A stretch of 64,000 nt of DNA from CAZHVS01 sp964536015 (GTDB taxonomy: Bacteria > Bacteroidota > Ignavibacteria > Ignavibacteriales > Ignavibacteriaceae): contig CAZHVS010000008.1 of the NCBI GenBank assembly GCA_964536015.1, positions 94,275 through 158,274 of the forward strand, in the 5' to 3' direction. Below the pieces are notes generated by a model that was not told the origin of the DNA, searched no databases, and saw only the letters and a list, made by a program, of their open reading frames with translations. A program made the translations under genes and the position numbers. Below are positions 43,960-53,465 of the stretch, piece by piece. Positions within the stretch are counted from its first letter, which is position 1, and each line of letters opens with the position of its first letter.

Positions 43960-45441
43960 ATGAGTGAATTAATAAATAATCGAAAAAATAAATTAGATGA
44001 GTTAAAACAGCTCCTCAAGAAGATTGATTCTGTGGATGATATTGCCGAAATTAAAGTTCAAATTGCAGATAAATTAAAAACTGTTGCTTATGAAGATGTT
44101 CTTGCAGTAGAACAGGAATTAATTGCTGAAGGAATGCCTGCTGAAAAAATGCTTGAACTTTGTGACTTACATTCAAATGCTTTACACGGAATATTAAATG
44201 AAAATATAAAGAATGTTCCATCCGGACATCCTGTTGATGCATTCAGGAAAGAAAATCTTGCCATTAATAGAGAAATTGAAATTTTAACTTCTCTTTTTGA
44301 AGAAATAAAAATCAAAAGTAAAGAAGAAATTAAATCTATTATGCTAAAAGTGAAAACATCATTTAATAATTTGATGGATATTGAGAAGCACTACAGAAGA
44401 AAAGAAAATTTACTTTTCCCTTATCTTGAAAAATATCAGATAACAGGTCCATCAATTGTAATGTGGGGTAAGGATGATCAGGTACGCAAATTATTACAAG
44501 AAGTTGTCTCTGAATTAAAATTATTAAAAGAAGAAATATCTGAAATTGAATATTTTATATTATCAAAAATCAAACCCACTTTAAATGCAATAAAAGATAT
44601 GATACAAAAAGAAGAAGAAATTTTGTTTCCAATGTCTTTAGATACTCTTACTGAACTTGACTGGTATGAAATTTATAAACAAAGTTTGGAAATTGGTTAC
44701 TGTCTTGTAGCACCAATAGTTGAATGGAAACCCGACAGTCAGTCAGTCCAGCAAGAAGATGTTAATTTTCTTAAAAACAGGATTATGTTGCCTTCTGGTA
44801 ATTTTAACATGGAAGAACTTAAAACAATTATGAACAAACTTCCTTTTGATCTTACATTTGTTGATAAAGATGATAACGTTAGGTTCTTTACCGAAGGAAG
44901 TGAAAGAATATTTCAACGTAACAGAGCAATAATTGGACGTAAAGTACAGTATTGTCACCCACCTTCAAGTGTTGCTGTTGTTGAACAAATTCTTGATGAC
45001 TTCAAATCAGGCAGACAAGACAAAGCAGCTTTCTGGATAAATTTACATGGACAATTCATTCACATCGCTTATTATGCTTTACGAAATGACAACCAAGAAT
45101 ATGTTGGTACACTTGAGGTTTCTCAAAACTTAACAGAACTAAGATCACTGGAAGGTGAAAGAAGAATTCTCTCTTATGATTCAAATAAGAAAGAAGAAAT
45201 TATTTCAAATCACGAAGAGATAATAAAAATTAAATATGATGCACGAGAAGACCTTGCCAATGGAGTTCATCCTGCAAATAAAGTAATCGGTGAACTTGAA
45301 ACTTTAAAAGAAAATGAGAAATATTTATTAATCACTCCTTTTCCTCCTATGCCGTTAATTTTAAAAGCTAAAGAAAAAGGTTTCAAAGTTGAACAAAAAA
45401 TTATCAGTCCAACAGAACATTATACTATTTTCTTTAAATAA
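43960..45441 (+). CDS. DUF438 - hemerythrin - PAS - DUF2249 fusion protein
   Basis: This 493-residue soluble protein reads as four domains. DUF438 (about 10-85) includes the LCDLHSNALHG segment. A hemerythrin-like HHE bundle (about 90-240) includes EKHYRRKENLLFPYLEK and EEEILFPM. A PAS domain (about 270-395) includes PFDLTFVDKDDNVRFFTEGSERIF. A C-terminal DUF2249/TusA-like domain (about 428-493) includes LKENEKYLLITPFPPMPL. Di-iron HHE and PAS domains suggest oxygen, NO or redox sensing. No output domain is seen. It starts at ATG with a GGAG site. Confidence 0.87.
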   Translation: MSELINNRKNKLDELKQLLKKIDSVDDIAEIKVQIADKLKTVAYEDVLAVEQELIAEGMPAEKMLELCDLHSNALHGILNENIKNVPSGHPVDAFRKENLAINREIEILTSLFEEIKIKSKEEIKSIMLKVKTSFNNLMDIEKHYRRKENLLFPYLEKYQITGPSIVMWGKDDQVRKLLQEVVSELKLLKEEISEIEYFILSKIKPTLNAIKDMIQKEEEILFPMSLDTLTELDWYEIYKQSLEIGYCLVAPIVEWKPDSQSVQQEDVNFLKNRIMLPSGNFNMEELKTIMNKLPFDLTFVDKDDNVRFFTEGSERIFQRNRAIIGRKVQYCHPPSSVAVVEQILDDFKSGRQDKAAFWINLHGQFIHIAYYALRNDNQEYVGTLEVSQNLTELRSLEGERRILSYDSNKKEEIISNHEEIIKIKYDAREDLANGVHPANKVIGELETLKENEKYLLITPFPPMPLILKAKEKGFKVEQKIISPTEHYTIFFK

Positions 45442-45453
45442 AATCTAATTTGA

Positions 45454-45484
45454 AAGTAGTTAAGAATATAATTTTTAACTACTT
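45454..45484. terminator. Possible bidirectional hairpin between converging genes
   Basis: AAGTAGTTAA (45454-45463) pairs with TTAACTACTT (45475-45484), a 10-bp AT-rich stem with an 11-nt loop. It lies between the DUF438 gene and the EEP-family gene, which converge, and reaches into the latter's last codon. There is no strong T-tract on either side. Confidence 0.4.
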
Positions 45485-46513
45485 CATTAAAAATTTTGCA
45501 ATCACAGGAAAGTGATCGCTATATCCACCAATGTATCTATCTCCACCATATGTTGGAAGAGGTGCGCCTTCATACTTCCCTGAGTGTGTTACCATAAAAT
45601 ATGGTTTATAGATTTCAAAAGAATCACAGATATAATCAAAATTTTTTCCACCTAGTAAAGCACCAGAAATAATTATTTGATCAATTAAGTTCCAATATGA
45701 CTGAAACTTAAAACTACCCAAACCCATTTGTTTTGATTTGGCAGCAAGGTTGTACAACTCATTCATTGGTGGAATATTGCCCACAATCATTGCATTACAA
45801 TCATAATAATTTGCTTTTAGATGTTCTGTAATAGAAATGTTATTTGGCTCATCATTAAAATCACCCATAATAATAATTTTGGAATCAGGGTTGGTTTTGA
45901 ATAATTCATCAACTTTTGTTCTTAATACTTCTGCAGCTGCAATCCTGTTCTTTTCTGATTCAGTTTCTCCTCCTCTTCTTGAAGGCCAGTGATTAACAAA
46001 AATATATAAGTCTTCACCAGTTTTGGTTTTCAAATTAATATTCATAATCAATCTTGTTGGATAGTTGGATGGAAGTATAACCGTATCACCAACTATTGAT
46101 ACAACGTCAAATTTATTTTTGTCATATATGAAAGCTACGTCAATTCCCCTATTGTCAGGAGATTCTCTGTATGCAATATTATATGAAAAATTTGAAAGAT
46201 GTTTATTTACCATTTCTGTAAACACGGTTTCATTTTCGCATTCAGCAAATCCCATTAAATCCGGTCCTTCACCATTGTTCATTGAAATAATTACACGTGA
46301 AAGGTTGAACATTTTTTTTTCAAGTTTTTCTTCATTCCATTCTTTTTTACTTGATGAGAGAAATTCTGAATCATCTTTATTTGTGTCATCAATTGTATCA
46401 AAAAGGTTTTCTACATTCCAGAAAGCGACAAAAATTGTATCACCACTATTTTTAGTACAAGCAAAAGCAGATAAAGATGTAGTTATCAGAATTATCAAAA
46501 GCAAATTTTTCAT
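45479..46513 (-). CDS. Secreted endonuclease/exonuclease/phosphatase-family protein
   Basis: From the ATG at 46513 (MKNLLLIILITTSLSAFACTKN) the protein has 344 residues and a signal peptide with a possible lipobox Cys at residue 19 (LSAFAC). An upstream TTG reading (11 more residues) is rejected because an AAGGAAAAT site precedes the ATG. The EEP fold markers are FWNVENLFD, NKNKFDV, IIIMGDFNDEPNN and a C-terminal GYSDHFPVIAKF. These carry the metal-binding Asn/Glu, Asp and His. It may be a nuclease or phosphoesterase in the periplasm or on the surface. Confidence 0.85.
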   Translation of the reverse strand: MKNLLLIILITTSLSAFACTKNSGDTIFVAFWNVENLFDTIDDTNKDDSEFLSSSKKEWNEEKLEKKMFNLSRVIISMNNGEGPDLMGFAECENETVFTEMVNKHLSNFSYNIAYRESPDNRGIDVAFIYDKNKFDVVSIVGDTVILPSNYPTRLIMNINLKTKTGEDLYIFVNHWPSRRGGETESEKNRIAAAEVLRTKVDELFKTNPDSKIIIMGDFNDEPNNISITEHLKANYYDCNAMIVGNIPPMNELYNLAAKSKQMGLGSFKFQSYWNLIDQIIISGALLGGKNFDYICDSFEIYKPYFMVTHSGKYEGAPLPTYGGDRYIGGYSDHFPVIAKFLMK

Positions 46514-46616
46514 TTTATTTTCCTTGGTTATCTTTTTTTTATCCATTACTAAAATACAAAAAGAATAAAGACAGCTAAAGGTTAAAAAATTAATTTTTTG
46601 TTTTCATTTTTTGTTT

Positions 46617-46624
46617 TAGATTTG
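46617..46624 (+). promoter_or_regulatory. Bacteroidota-type -7 element before the APC permease
   Basis: TAGATTTG lies 135 bp before the permease ATG. A TTTTTTG (to 46600) stands 16 bp upstream, one base short of the usual spacing. If used, it gives a long leader in a 246-bp gap whose other content is AT-rich sequence and a doubtful 31-codon frame. Confidence 0.4.
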
Positions 46625-46759
46625 CAATACTTATATGAAGACTACAAAAACGGAATTGGAAACCTTACTTTGGTGTAAGATTTTTCTTACTCGATTGAAT
46701 AATTATATTTTTTTCACTCTGATAATTTGATTAATTACTAAAATCATTAATATGAACAC

Positions 46760-48598
46760 ATGTCTGCATTCGTATTTACTATAACTAATATTATTCTTGT
46801 TTTAATTTTCTTTTTTATCATCAGGAAAAGTAATTTTCTGTCATTCTTTGAAGGCGGAAGATGGTGGTTAACGTGGTTTGCAATTGGTATAATCACGCTG
46901 ATGGACGAAATGACATCAATTTATTATGCACCATTTGAAGCTTACAGATTTATAGGGCTTAAGGCAATATTTTATATTGCATTTACTTCCCTGCTTATAA
47001 GGTATTTGACAACCCGTTTTATTGAAATTTCCAATATACTTGAAGTAAATAATATTCGTGGTGGTGGAGTTTACTCATTTTCTTACCTAGTGTTGGGACC
47101 TTCATTTTCTTTTATTGCAGTTGCATCAATTTTGGTGGACTATGTGTTAACAGCAACAATCTCAACGGTTTCTGCTGTTGAAAATGGAACTGCATTCTTC
47201 GGAATGGGTATGACTGAAAAATATATTTTAATGTTTGCAGTAGTGTGGCTCATCTCCTTATTAAACATAATGGGAATTAAAGAGAATGCTAAATTTACTT
47301 TTGGTATTTTTGTGTTTGCAGCTTTTGTACTAATTAATCTTATTGTTGGTGGCTTTCTTAATTTTGATTCCCAATCTCTCGCACTTTTTTCTACTGGATG
47401 GTCTGATTTTGTAAGTGATTTTTCTCAAGGAAATTTTTTTACGACCTATGGATTAATTATAACAGGGATTGGAAGTTGTATTCTTGCTTATTCAGGAGTT
47501 GAGTCTGTGTTACAAACCGCATCATTGGTTAAAAACTGGAAGCAGATCAGAAAAGCATATTATTTTCTTGCTTTAACCGTAGGAATAATAACTCCTTTAA
47601 TTGCAATGTTTGCATTAACTTCAAATGTTAATGTTAATGACCATGAAACGAACTTAATTCCAACTTTGGCTCAATCAGTCAATGGTCCAATTTTCGGATT
47701 TGTATTGAGTCTTCTTGCTTCATTGACATTAATTATGGCAGTTAATACGGCAATGGTTGCTTCTGCAGAGCTTATGGATAAAGTTGCAGAAAAATATCAT
47801 TTCAATTGGCTTGTTAAAGAAAATAAACGTCAATCACTTTACCGCATTCATATAATTAACGCCTGTTTTTATTCATTCATTCTTATAATTACTGCAGGAA
47901 GCCAGGCGGTTCTTGCAGAAATGTACGCAGTTGGTTTAGTTGCAAGTTTTGTTATCAATACCGGTTCATTATTAAAATACAGATACTCAAAAGGTTCGAA
48001 ACAAATTGAGTACGCAAAATCAAGAGTGGGAACTTTGTTTCTATTTATAATTTTGACCAGTACATTAATTTATATAATGATTCACAGACCTTATGGTACA
48101 GAGTTGTGGTTTATTATTACAGCTATTGTTTTCTTTGCTGGATTAAGAATTTCAAAATATCGTTCCCCTGAAATTCCTGTTAGAAAATTATCGCGTTCTC
48201 CTATGGAAGTTTTATTCGCTCTTGCTGAAGCCCCGTCAAACGTTGTCAATATTCATTTTAAACGTCCACAGGAAAAAGATATTGAAGCTTCAGATCCGAA
48301 TTCTGTTTTTGTAAGTTTTTATTCTGCACGGACAGAACATCCTGAACCTAAATTTATAAATCATTTCTGGCTCTCCATTCAAAATAGATGGAGCTTATTC
48401 GATATGATTTACGGTCTTCTTAAGACAATAGAATATGATCTGCCTTCTGAAAAAGAAGTGCACGTGCACTTTGGCTGGCCCCTTTCTTCATGGCTTGACA
48501 GATTCTCCGTTGGAGTAATGGTTTTTAATATTATTCATCTTCCAAGAAAATTTCAGAGATTTCATTTTCATATAGATTATAAAGCAAAGAAAAAGTAA
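46760..48598 (+). CDS. APC-superfamily permease with C-terminal soluble tail
   Basis: This 612-residue protein has about 12 membrane helices (to about 465) and a hydrophilic C-terminal part of about 140 residues. The N-terminal half (WWLTWFAIGIITLMDEMTSIYY, GGGVYSFSYLVLGPS) resembles APC amino-acid permeases, with the unwound-helix GGGVYSF motif. The tail contains APSNVVNIHFKRPQE and a Ser/His-rich end; it does not match a domain I can name. The substrate is unknown, most likely an amino acid. Another ATG 8 bp upstream is out of frame. Confidence 0.83.
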   Translation: MSAFVFTITNIILVLIFFFIIRKSNFLSFFEGGRWWLTWFAIGIITLMDEMTSIYYAPFEAYRFIGLKAIFYIAFTSLLIRYLTTRFIEISNILEVNNIRGGGVYSFSYLVLGPSFSFIAVASILVDYVLTATISTVSAVENGTAFFGMGMTEKYILMFAVVWLISLLNIMGIKENAKFTFGIFVFAAFVLINLIVGGFLNFDSQSLALFSTGWSDFVSDFSQGNFFTTYGLIITGIGSCILAYSGVESVLQTASLVKNWKQIRKAYYFLALTVGIITPLIAMFALTSNVNVNDHETNLIPTLAQSVNGPIFGFVLSLLASLTLIMAVNTAMVASAELMDKVAEKYHFNWLVKENKRQSLYRIHIINACFYSFILIITAGSQAVLAEMYAVGLVASFVINTGSLLKYRYSKGSKQIEYAKSRVGTLFLFIILTSTLIYIMIHRPYGTELWFIITAIVFFAGLRISKYRSPEIPVRKLSRSPMEVLFALAEAPSNVVNIHFKRPQEKDIEASDPNSVFVSFYSARTEHPEPKFINHFWLSIQNRWSLFDMIYGLLKTIEYDLPSEKEVHVHFGWPLSSWLDRFSVGVMVFNIIHLPRKFQRFHFHIDYKAKKK

Positions 48599-48599
48599 A

Positions 48600-48623
48600 G
48601 TTCATTTAGAGGAATGAATTTTT
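48600..48623 (+). terminator. Weak rho-independent terminator after the APC permease
   Basis: GTTCATT (48600-48606) can pair with AATGAAT (48613-48619) across a six-base loop and is followed by TTTTCTCTC. The stem is short and AT-rich, with one G-U pair. It fits the end of the permease transcript before the M1 peptidase gene. Confidence 0.4.
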
Positions 48624-48686
48624 CTCTCTTCATTATGATTTACAATTTTTATATTGCATTGTAATTTATAGTAAAAATATTTTCTG

Positions 48687-50387
48687 ATGAACATTAGCAA
48701 TAAAAGTATATCATATTTATTATTCGGTCTAACACTGCTTTTGTCTTATGGCTGGATACAGATTAATAGTAATTCCAACTCTGATTATAAACAAAATTCT
48801 TTTTTAAAAATTGTAAAGACCAAACACATTAAAACATCTTCATATGTTTCTGATAATCAGTACAAAATTGACGTCCTTCATTATGATCTAAAAATAGAAT
48901 TACAACCTGAAATAAAATTATTAATTGGGCACGCTGAATTGAAAGGTATCATCCTTGATAATCAATTGAAACAAATCGATTTAAATTTTTATGATAATAT
49001 GAAAATCAATTCAATTTATCTTAATGGTGAAAAAGTTGATTATAAAAACAATAAAACCAGGCTTTCGATATTTAATAAAAATTCGATCAAAGATACATTT
49101 ATCGTTTCCATAGATTATGAGGGAACACCTAAAAAACTTGGACTATCATCATTTGTATTTGGAAGAATAAACGGGAAATATCTCACTTATTCGCTTAATG
49201 AACCTGAATATGCTTCTACCTGGTTTCCATGCAACGATGTCCCTTCAGATAAAGCAATGCTTGATATTTCAATCAAATCTGATTCATCAAAAGTTTCTAT
49301 CTCAAATGGAGTACTTATTAACAAAATAACTGAAGGGAACAAACGAACTTATCATTGGAAAACGCTCTATCCAATCTCAACTTATTTAATCTGTCTTTAC
49401 TCTTCAGATTTTGCACAATTTAATGATACATATATTTCAGTTAATAACGATACTATGCCATTAAATTATTATGTACTTCCGGAAAGATTTGAGTCTGCAA
49501 AGAAAGATTGGCTTCCTCATAAAGATTATATCAAAGTATTTGAACAACTTTTTGGTGATTATCCTTTTATTAAAGAAAAGTACGGGGTTGCAGAATTTTT
49601 GTGGCAAATGGGTGCAATGGAACATCAGACAATAACAGGAATTGGAACGAATTTCGTTGATGGAGAAGGTTATAACTATGATATTTATATTCACGAATTA
49701 GCACACCAGTGGTGGGGTGATGCTGTTGGTCCTGCTACCTGGGATGATATTTGGTTAAATGAAGGATTTGCTACTTATTCCGAGGCATTATTTGAAGAAA
49801 GAGTAAATGGAAAACAAGCACTGAAAGAAAAAATGATTGAGCAGTTTTATGATAATTCAGATGGAACTCTCTATTCACCAGGCGAAGATTTATTTTCTTC
49901 CAAAGTATATAATAAAGGAGCATGGGTTTTACATATGCTTCGATGGGAAATCGGAGATACAAATTTCTTCTCTTTACTTAAAAAATATTACCAGACATTT
50001 AAATACAAAAACGCATCCACAGAAGATTTTAAAAATCTTGCAGAAAATATTTCAGGAAAGAATCTTGATAAATTTTTTAAGCAATGGGTTTATCAAGGAG
50101 AAGGTATCTTAAAATTAGATTACAGATGGAAAGCTAAAAAAACAAGTGATGGATATTTACTTGATATAACTGTTGAACAGGTTCAAAAAGAATATTCGGT
50201 TTATCAATTCCCTCTTGAAATAAAAATCCTGTATCAACACGATGCTCTTTCCTTCACTAAAAAGTTTGAAATAAATTCGAAAGTGTTTTCAACTCAAATA
50301 AAACTTGATAAATATCCCAATGATATAATCATTGATCCTCATAACTGGTTGTTATCAAAAATTCATGATAGAAATTTTTATGAGTAA
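48687..50387 (+). CDS. M1 family metallopeptidase
   Basis: This 566-residue protein has an N-terminal hydrophobic signal/anchor (ISYLLFGLTLLLSYGWI). The exopeptidase motif is GAMEHQT (GAMEN-like). The zinc motif is HELAH at 336-340, with the third ligand E359, exactly 18 residues on (IWLNEGFATYSEA). N-terminal beta domain, catalytic domain and a short C-terminal part follow the M1 plan, but no long ERAP-type helical C-terminus is present. It would cleave N-terminal amino acids in the periplasm. lpxH follows after 5 bp. Confidence 0.93.
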   Translation: MNISNKSISYLLFGLTLLLSYGWIQINSNSNSDYKQNSFLKIVKTKHIKTSSYVSDNQYKIDVLHYDLKIELQPEIKLLIGHAELKGIILDNQLKQIDLNFYDNMKINSIYLNGEKVDYKNNKTRLSIFNKNSIKDTFIVSIDYEGTPKKLGLSSFVFGRINGKYLTYSLNEPEYASTWFPCNDVPSDKAMLDISIKSDSSKVSISNGVLINKITEGNKRTYHWKTLYPISTYLICLYSSDFAQFNDTYISVNNDTMPLNYYVLPERFESAKKDWLPHKDYIKVFEQLFGDYPFIKEKYGVAEFLWQMGAMEHQTITGIGTNFVDGEGYNYDIYIHELAHQWWGDAVGPATWDDIWLNEGFATYSEALFEERVNGKQALKEKMIEQFYDNSDGTLYSPGEDLFSSKVYNKGAWVLHMLRWEIGDTNFFSLLKKYYQTFKYKNASTEDFKNLAENISGKNLDKFFKQWVYQGEGILKLDYRWKAKKTSDGYLLDITVEQVQKEYSVYQFPLEIKILYQHDALSFTKKFEINSKVFSTQIKLDKYPNDIIIDPHNWLLSKIHDRNFYE

Positions 50388-50392
50388 ATTTC

Positions 50393-51118
50393 ATGAATAA
50401 AACATATTATTTTATTTCAGATGTTCATCTTGGTTTGCAAAGTAAAGTAGAAGAGACCCAAAAAGAGAGTTTACTTGTCAAGTTTTTATACTCTATTCGC
50501 GATGTTGCTGATGAACTATTTATTGTTGGTGATTTATATGATTACTGGTTTGAGTATAATAGAGTATATCAAAAAGGGTTTTACAAAACATTAACGGCTT
50601 TAAAAGAATTATCTGAGAGTGGAGTTAAACTACATTATTTTATTGGCAATCATGATTTTATGCACAGGAATTTTTTTAAAGATGAATTTAATGCGAACAT
50701 ATATGAAAACGAATTAAGTACAACAATTAATGGGAAAAAATTTTTTATTCATCATGGTGATGGATTAGTAAAAAATGATCTCGGATATAACATCTTAAAA
50801 AAAATTCTGAGAAACAAATTTCTTCAAAGTCTTTATTATACTATCCACCCGGATTTAGGTATAAAAATAGCAAGTGGTACGAGTAAAAAAAGCCGCAGTT
50901 ATACTGCTAAAAAAGATTATGGCGAAGAAGATGGATTATTCGATTCGGCAAAAAAAATCATTGAGCAAGGTTATGATTTTGTACTATTTGGTCATTTACA
51001 TAAACGACAGTATTTATACTATAAGAACGGAATTTATATTAATTTAGGCTCGTGGCTTGATAAACCATGCTATGGTGTTTTCAGAAATAATAATTTTGAA
51101 ATTGTGGATTGGAAATAA
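50393..51118 (+). CDS. lpxH: UDP-2,3-diacylglucosamine diphosphatase
   Basis: This 241-residue protein is a calcineurin-like metallophosphoesterase. Metal ligands are D10 and H12 (ISDVHLG), D47 (VGDLYDYWF), N86 and H87 (IGNHDF), and later FIHHGDG and LFGHLHKR. The DLYDYWF motif separates LpxH from general phosphoesterases. It makes lipid X in lipid A synthesis, so the organism has an LPS-bearing outer membrane. PBP1A starts 1 bp after its stop. Confidence 0.93.
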   Translation: MNKTYYFISDVHLGLQSKVEETQKESLLVKFLYSIRDVADELFIVGDLYDYWFEYNRVYQKGFYKTLTALKELSESGVKLHYFIGNHDFMHRNFFKDEFNANIYENELSTTINGKKFFIHHGDGLVKNDLGYNILKKILRNKFLQSLYYTIHPDLGIKIASGTSKKSRSYTAKKDYGEEDGLFDSAKKIIEQGYDFVLFGHLHKRQYLYYKNGIYINLGSWLDKPCYGVFRNNNFEIVDWK

Positions 51119-51119
51119 A

Positions 51120-53378
51120 ATGGAGCAACAAAAAAAATACGTTTATTCTTTTAACTCAAAGAAAAAGAAAAAAACAATGTCCCCCAGAAAAAAATTTTTT
51201 GTAGTTTTTGGTTCCATAATTTTAATAGTATTAGTTGCTTTTATAATCTATGTATTTGCTGGTATTCCTTCATTAGAAGAGCTTGAAAGTCCAAGACCTC
51301 AATTAGCAAGTAAAGTCTTTTCGATTGATGGTGAATTGATAGGGCAATTCTATATTGAAAACAGAATTGAGACAGATATTGATTCATTACCGAGACATCT
51401 AATCAATGCGTTGATTGCTACAGAAGATAGAAAATTTTATAGTCATTGGGGAGTTGATCTTGATAGATTAATCAAAGCAATGATTAAAAACATTCTACCT
51501 TTCCTTGGAACTGGTGGTGGTGCAAGTACAATTACACAGCAACTTGCAAAAAACCTCTACAATCTTAAAGAACAAAAAGAAAACTCATTTGATGTTATCG
51601 TAAGAAAAGTGCGTGAATGGATTACATCAATTCAGATTGAAAAGAATTTCACCAAAAAGGAAATACTTGAACTCTATCTGAATGTATCTTATTTTGGTAA
51701 AAGTGCATACGGAGTTGAAACGGCATCAAATATTTATTTTGATAAAAAAGCAAAAAATCTAACTGTCCCTGAATCTGCATTATTAATTGCTTTGCTGAAA
51801 TCTTCTGTTAATTATGATCCAGAAAGAAAAATGGAAGCTGCATTGAACAGACGAAATCTTGTAATGGCAACAATGGTTGATGCTGGTTATTTATCAGAAT
51901 CCGATTATAATAAATATAAAAGTGAGCCTATAGTCCTTGCCGGTGGAAAAAAGGTTAAATTTAGAAATGAAGCTCCTCATTTCCTTGAATACATTCGGCA
52001 ACAAATGACTCCTATCGCAGAAAAATATGGATATGACCTTTATCGAGATGGTCTGAATATTTATACAACTCTTGATATGAGAATGCAAAAGATTGCAAAT
52101 ACTGTTGTTCAAAAACATATGAAAGAGTACCAGGAAATATTTGATAAAAACTGGAATTGGAACAACAACAAAACAGTTCTATCTGGTTTAATTGAAAAAG
52201 CTATTAAAAATGATCCTGAGTATAAAGCTGCTTCTACTCAAGATCAGAAAATTGCTATATATAACAAACTTAAAAATGACCCGGGTTTTATCGAATCGGT
52301 AAAAAAACTTGAAAGTACTATTGAAGTTGGTTTTGTAGTTCTTGATCCCAAAAATGGACAAATACGGGCATTAGTTGGAGGACAAAATCAAAATTTCATT
52401 TATGGACTAAATCACGTTACACAAATAAGAAGGCAACCAGGTTCATCCTTTAAACCAATTGTATATACTGTTGCAATTGATAATGGCTACTTCCCTGCTT
52501 ATTCTGTTTTAAATGAAAAATTCGATTTTAATGGATGGTCTCCTAATAACTCCGATGGAAGTTATGGCGGATATATGACACTTAGAGAAGGGCTTGCAAA
52601 ATCTGTTAACATTATTGCAGGAAGATTAACAATTTCAGATATGGCTCCACCCACTCAAGTAATTAAATATGCAAAGAAAATGGGAATAAATTCCCCTCTT
52701 CAACCATTTCCATCAATTGCATTAGGTACTGTTGAAGTTTCACCACTTGAGATGGCTTCTGCATTTTCGACTTTAGATAATGATGGAATTTACAATTCTC
52801 CCATTTCCATTTTACGCATTGAAGATAGAAACAATGTTTTAATTGAAGAATTCAGACAGGAATCCAGAGAAGCTATTCCGCCTCAGACAGCAGCTATTGT
52901 AGTTAATATGATGGAAGATGTATTAGCTTATGGAACTGGTGCTAGAGCAAGACAATATTTCCATCGTCCCGCTGCAGGTAAAACAGGTACAACACAAGAT
53001 TTTTCTGATGCCTGGTTTGTTGGATTCACTCCTCAACTCTGCGGTGCTGTATGGGTTGGTTTTGATGATAGACGAGTTCATTTTACCAGCTGGTATGGTC
53101 AAGGTGCAAGAGCTGCTATGCCAATTTGGGCAATGTTTATGCAAGAAGTATATCAGAAAATTAATCTGCCTTTAAAATATTTTGAATTGCCTGATGGTGT
53201 TTCTACTGCTAATTTTTGTAAAATTAGTATCGAACAAGGTGATTCACGAATTGCAACTGATGGATGTCCTGAAACCAGAAGTGATCTTATAATTACAACA
53301 AAAATGCCTGAAAGTTGTAATATTCATGGAAATGGAAGAAAAACGAGCAGTCCTGAAAAAGAATCGTCTGGGTGGTAA
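51120..53378 (+). CDS. Class A penicillin-binding protein (PBP1A type)
   Basis: From the ATG at 51120 (MEQQKKYVYSF), which follows the lpxH stop, the protein has 752 residues; a longer reading inside lpxH is rejected. One membrane anchor lies at about 25-50. The glycosyltransferase domain has E102 in ATEDRKFYSHWGVD and GASTITQQLAKN. The transpeptidase domain has the nucleophile S442 and K445 in PGSSFKP, SVN in AKSVNII, and KTG in GKTGTTQDFSDAWF. It polymerises and cross-links peptidoglycan. Confidence 0.95.
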   Translation: MEQQKKYVYSFNSKKKKKTMSPRKKFFVVFGSIILIVLVAFIIYVFAGIPSLEELESPRPQLASKVFSIDGELIGQFYIENRIETDIDSLPRHLINALIATEDRKFYSHWGVDLDRLIKAMIKNILPFLGTGGGASTITQQLAKNLYNLKEQKENSFDVIVRKVREWITSIQIEKNFTKKEILELYLNVSYFGKSAYGVETASNIYFDKKAKNLTVPESALLIALLKSSVNYDPERKMEAALNRRNLVMATMVDAGYLSESDYNKYKSEPIVLAGGKKVKFRNEAPHFLEYIRQQMTPIAEKYGYDLYRDGLNIYTTLDMRMQKIANTVVQKHMKEYQEIFDKNWNWNNNKTVLSGLIEKAIKNDPEYKAASTQDQKIAIYNKLKNDPGFIESVKKLESTIEVGFVVLDPKNGQIRALVGGQNQNFIYGLNHVTQIRRQPGSSFKPIVYTVAIDNGYFPAYSVLNEKFDFNGWSPNNSDGSYGGYMTLREGLAKSVNIIAGRLTISDMAPPTQVIKYAKKMGINSPLQPFPSIALGTVEVSPLEMASAFSTLDNDGIYNSPISILRIEDRNNVLIEEFRQESREAIPPQTAAIVVNMMEDVLAYGTGARARQYFHRPAAGKTGTTQDFSDAWFVGFTPQLCGAVWVGFDDRRVHFTSWYGQGARAAMPIWAMFMQEVYQKINLPLKYFELPDGVSTANFCKISIEQGDSRIATDGCPETRSDLIITTKMPESCNIHGNGRKTSSPEKESSGW

Positions 53379-53409
53379 GAGAAAAATTTTCTTTGCACTC
53401 TTAATAATA

Positions 53410-53439
53410 AAAATGCCATCCCAAACGAGATGGCATTTT
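53410..53439. terminator. Bidirectional terminator between PBP and T9SS protein genes
   Basis: AAAATGCCATC (53410-53420) pairs perfectly with GATGGCATTTT (53429-53439), an 11-bp stem with an 8-base loop, with A and T tracts on its flanks. It sits between two converging genes and can end both transcripts. Confidence 0.88.
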
Positions 53440-53465
53440 AATTTTACTTAGTTGCTAGTTTTCTT

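Noticed and set aside
46065..46568. Plus-strand open frame of 167 codons
   Set aside because: Antisense to the well-supported secreted EEP-family gene; no motif or ribosome site.
46635..46730. Possible 31-codon leader peptide (MKTTKTELETLLW...) upstream of the APC permease
   Set aside because: No ribosome site, no family resemblance, and no clear attenuator structure after it; a CTTAC/GTAAG hairpin there is short and lacks a terminator T-tract in a sensible place.
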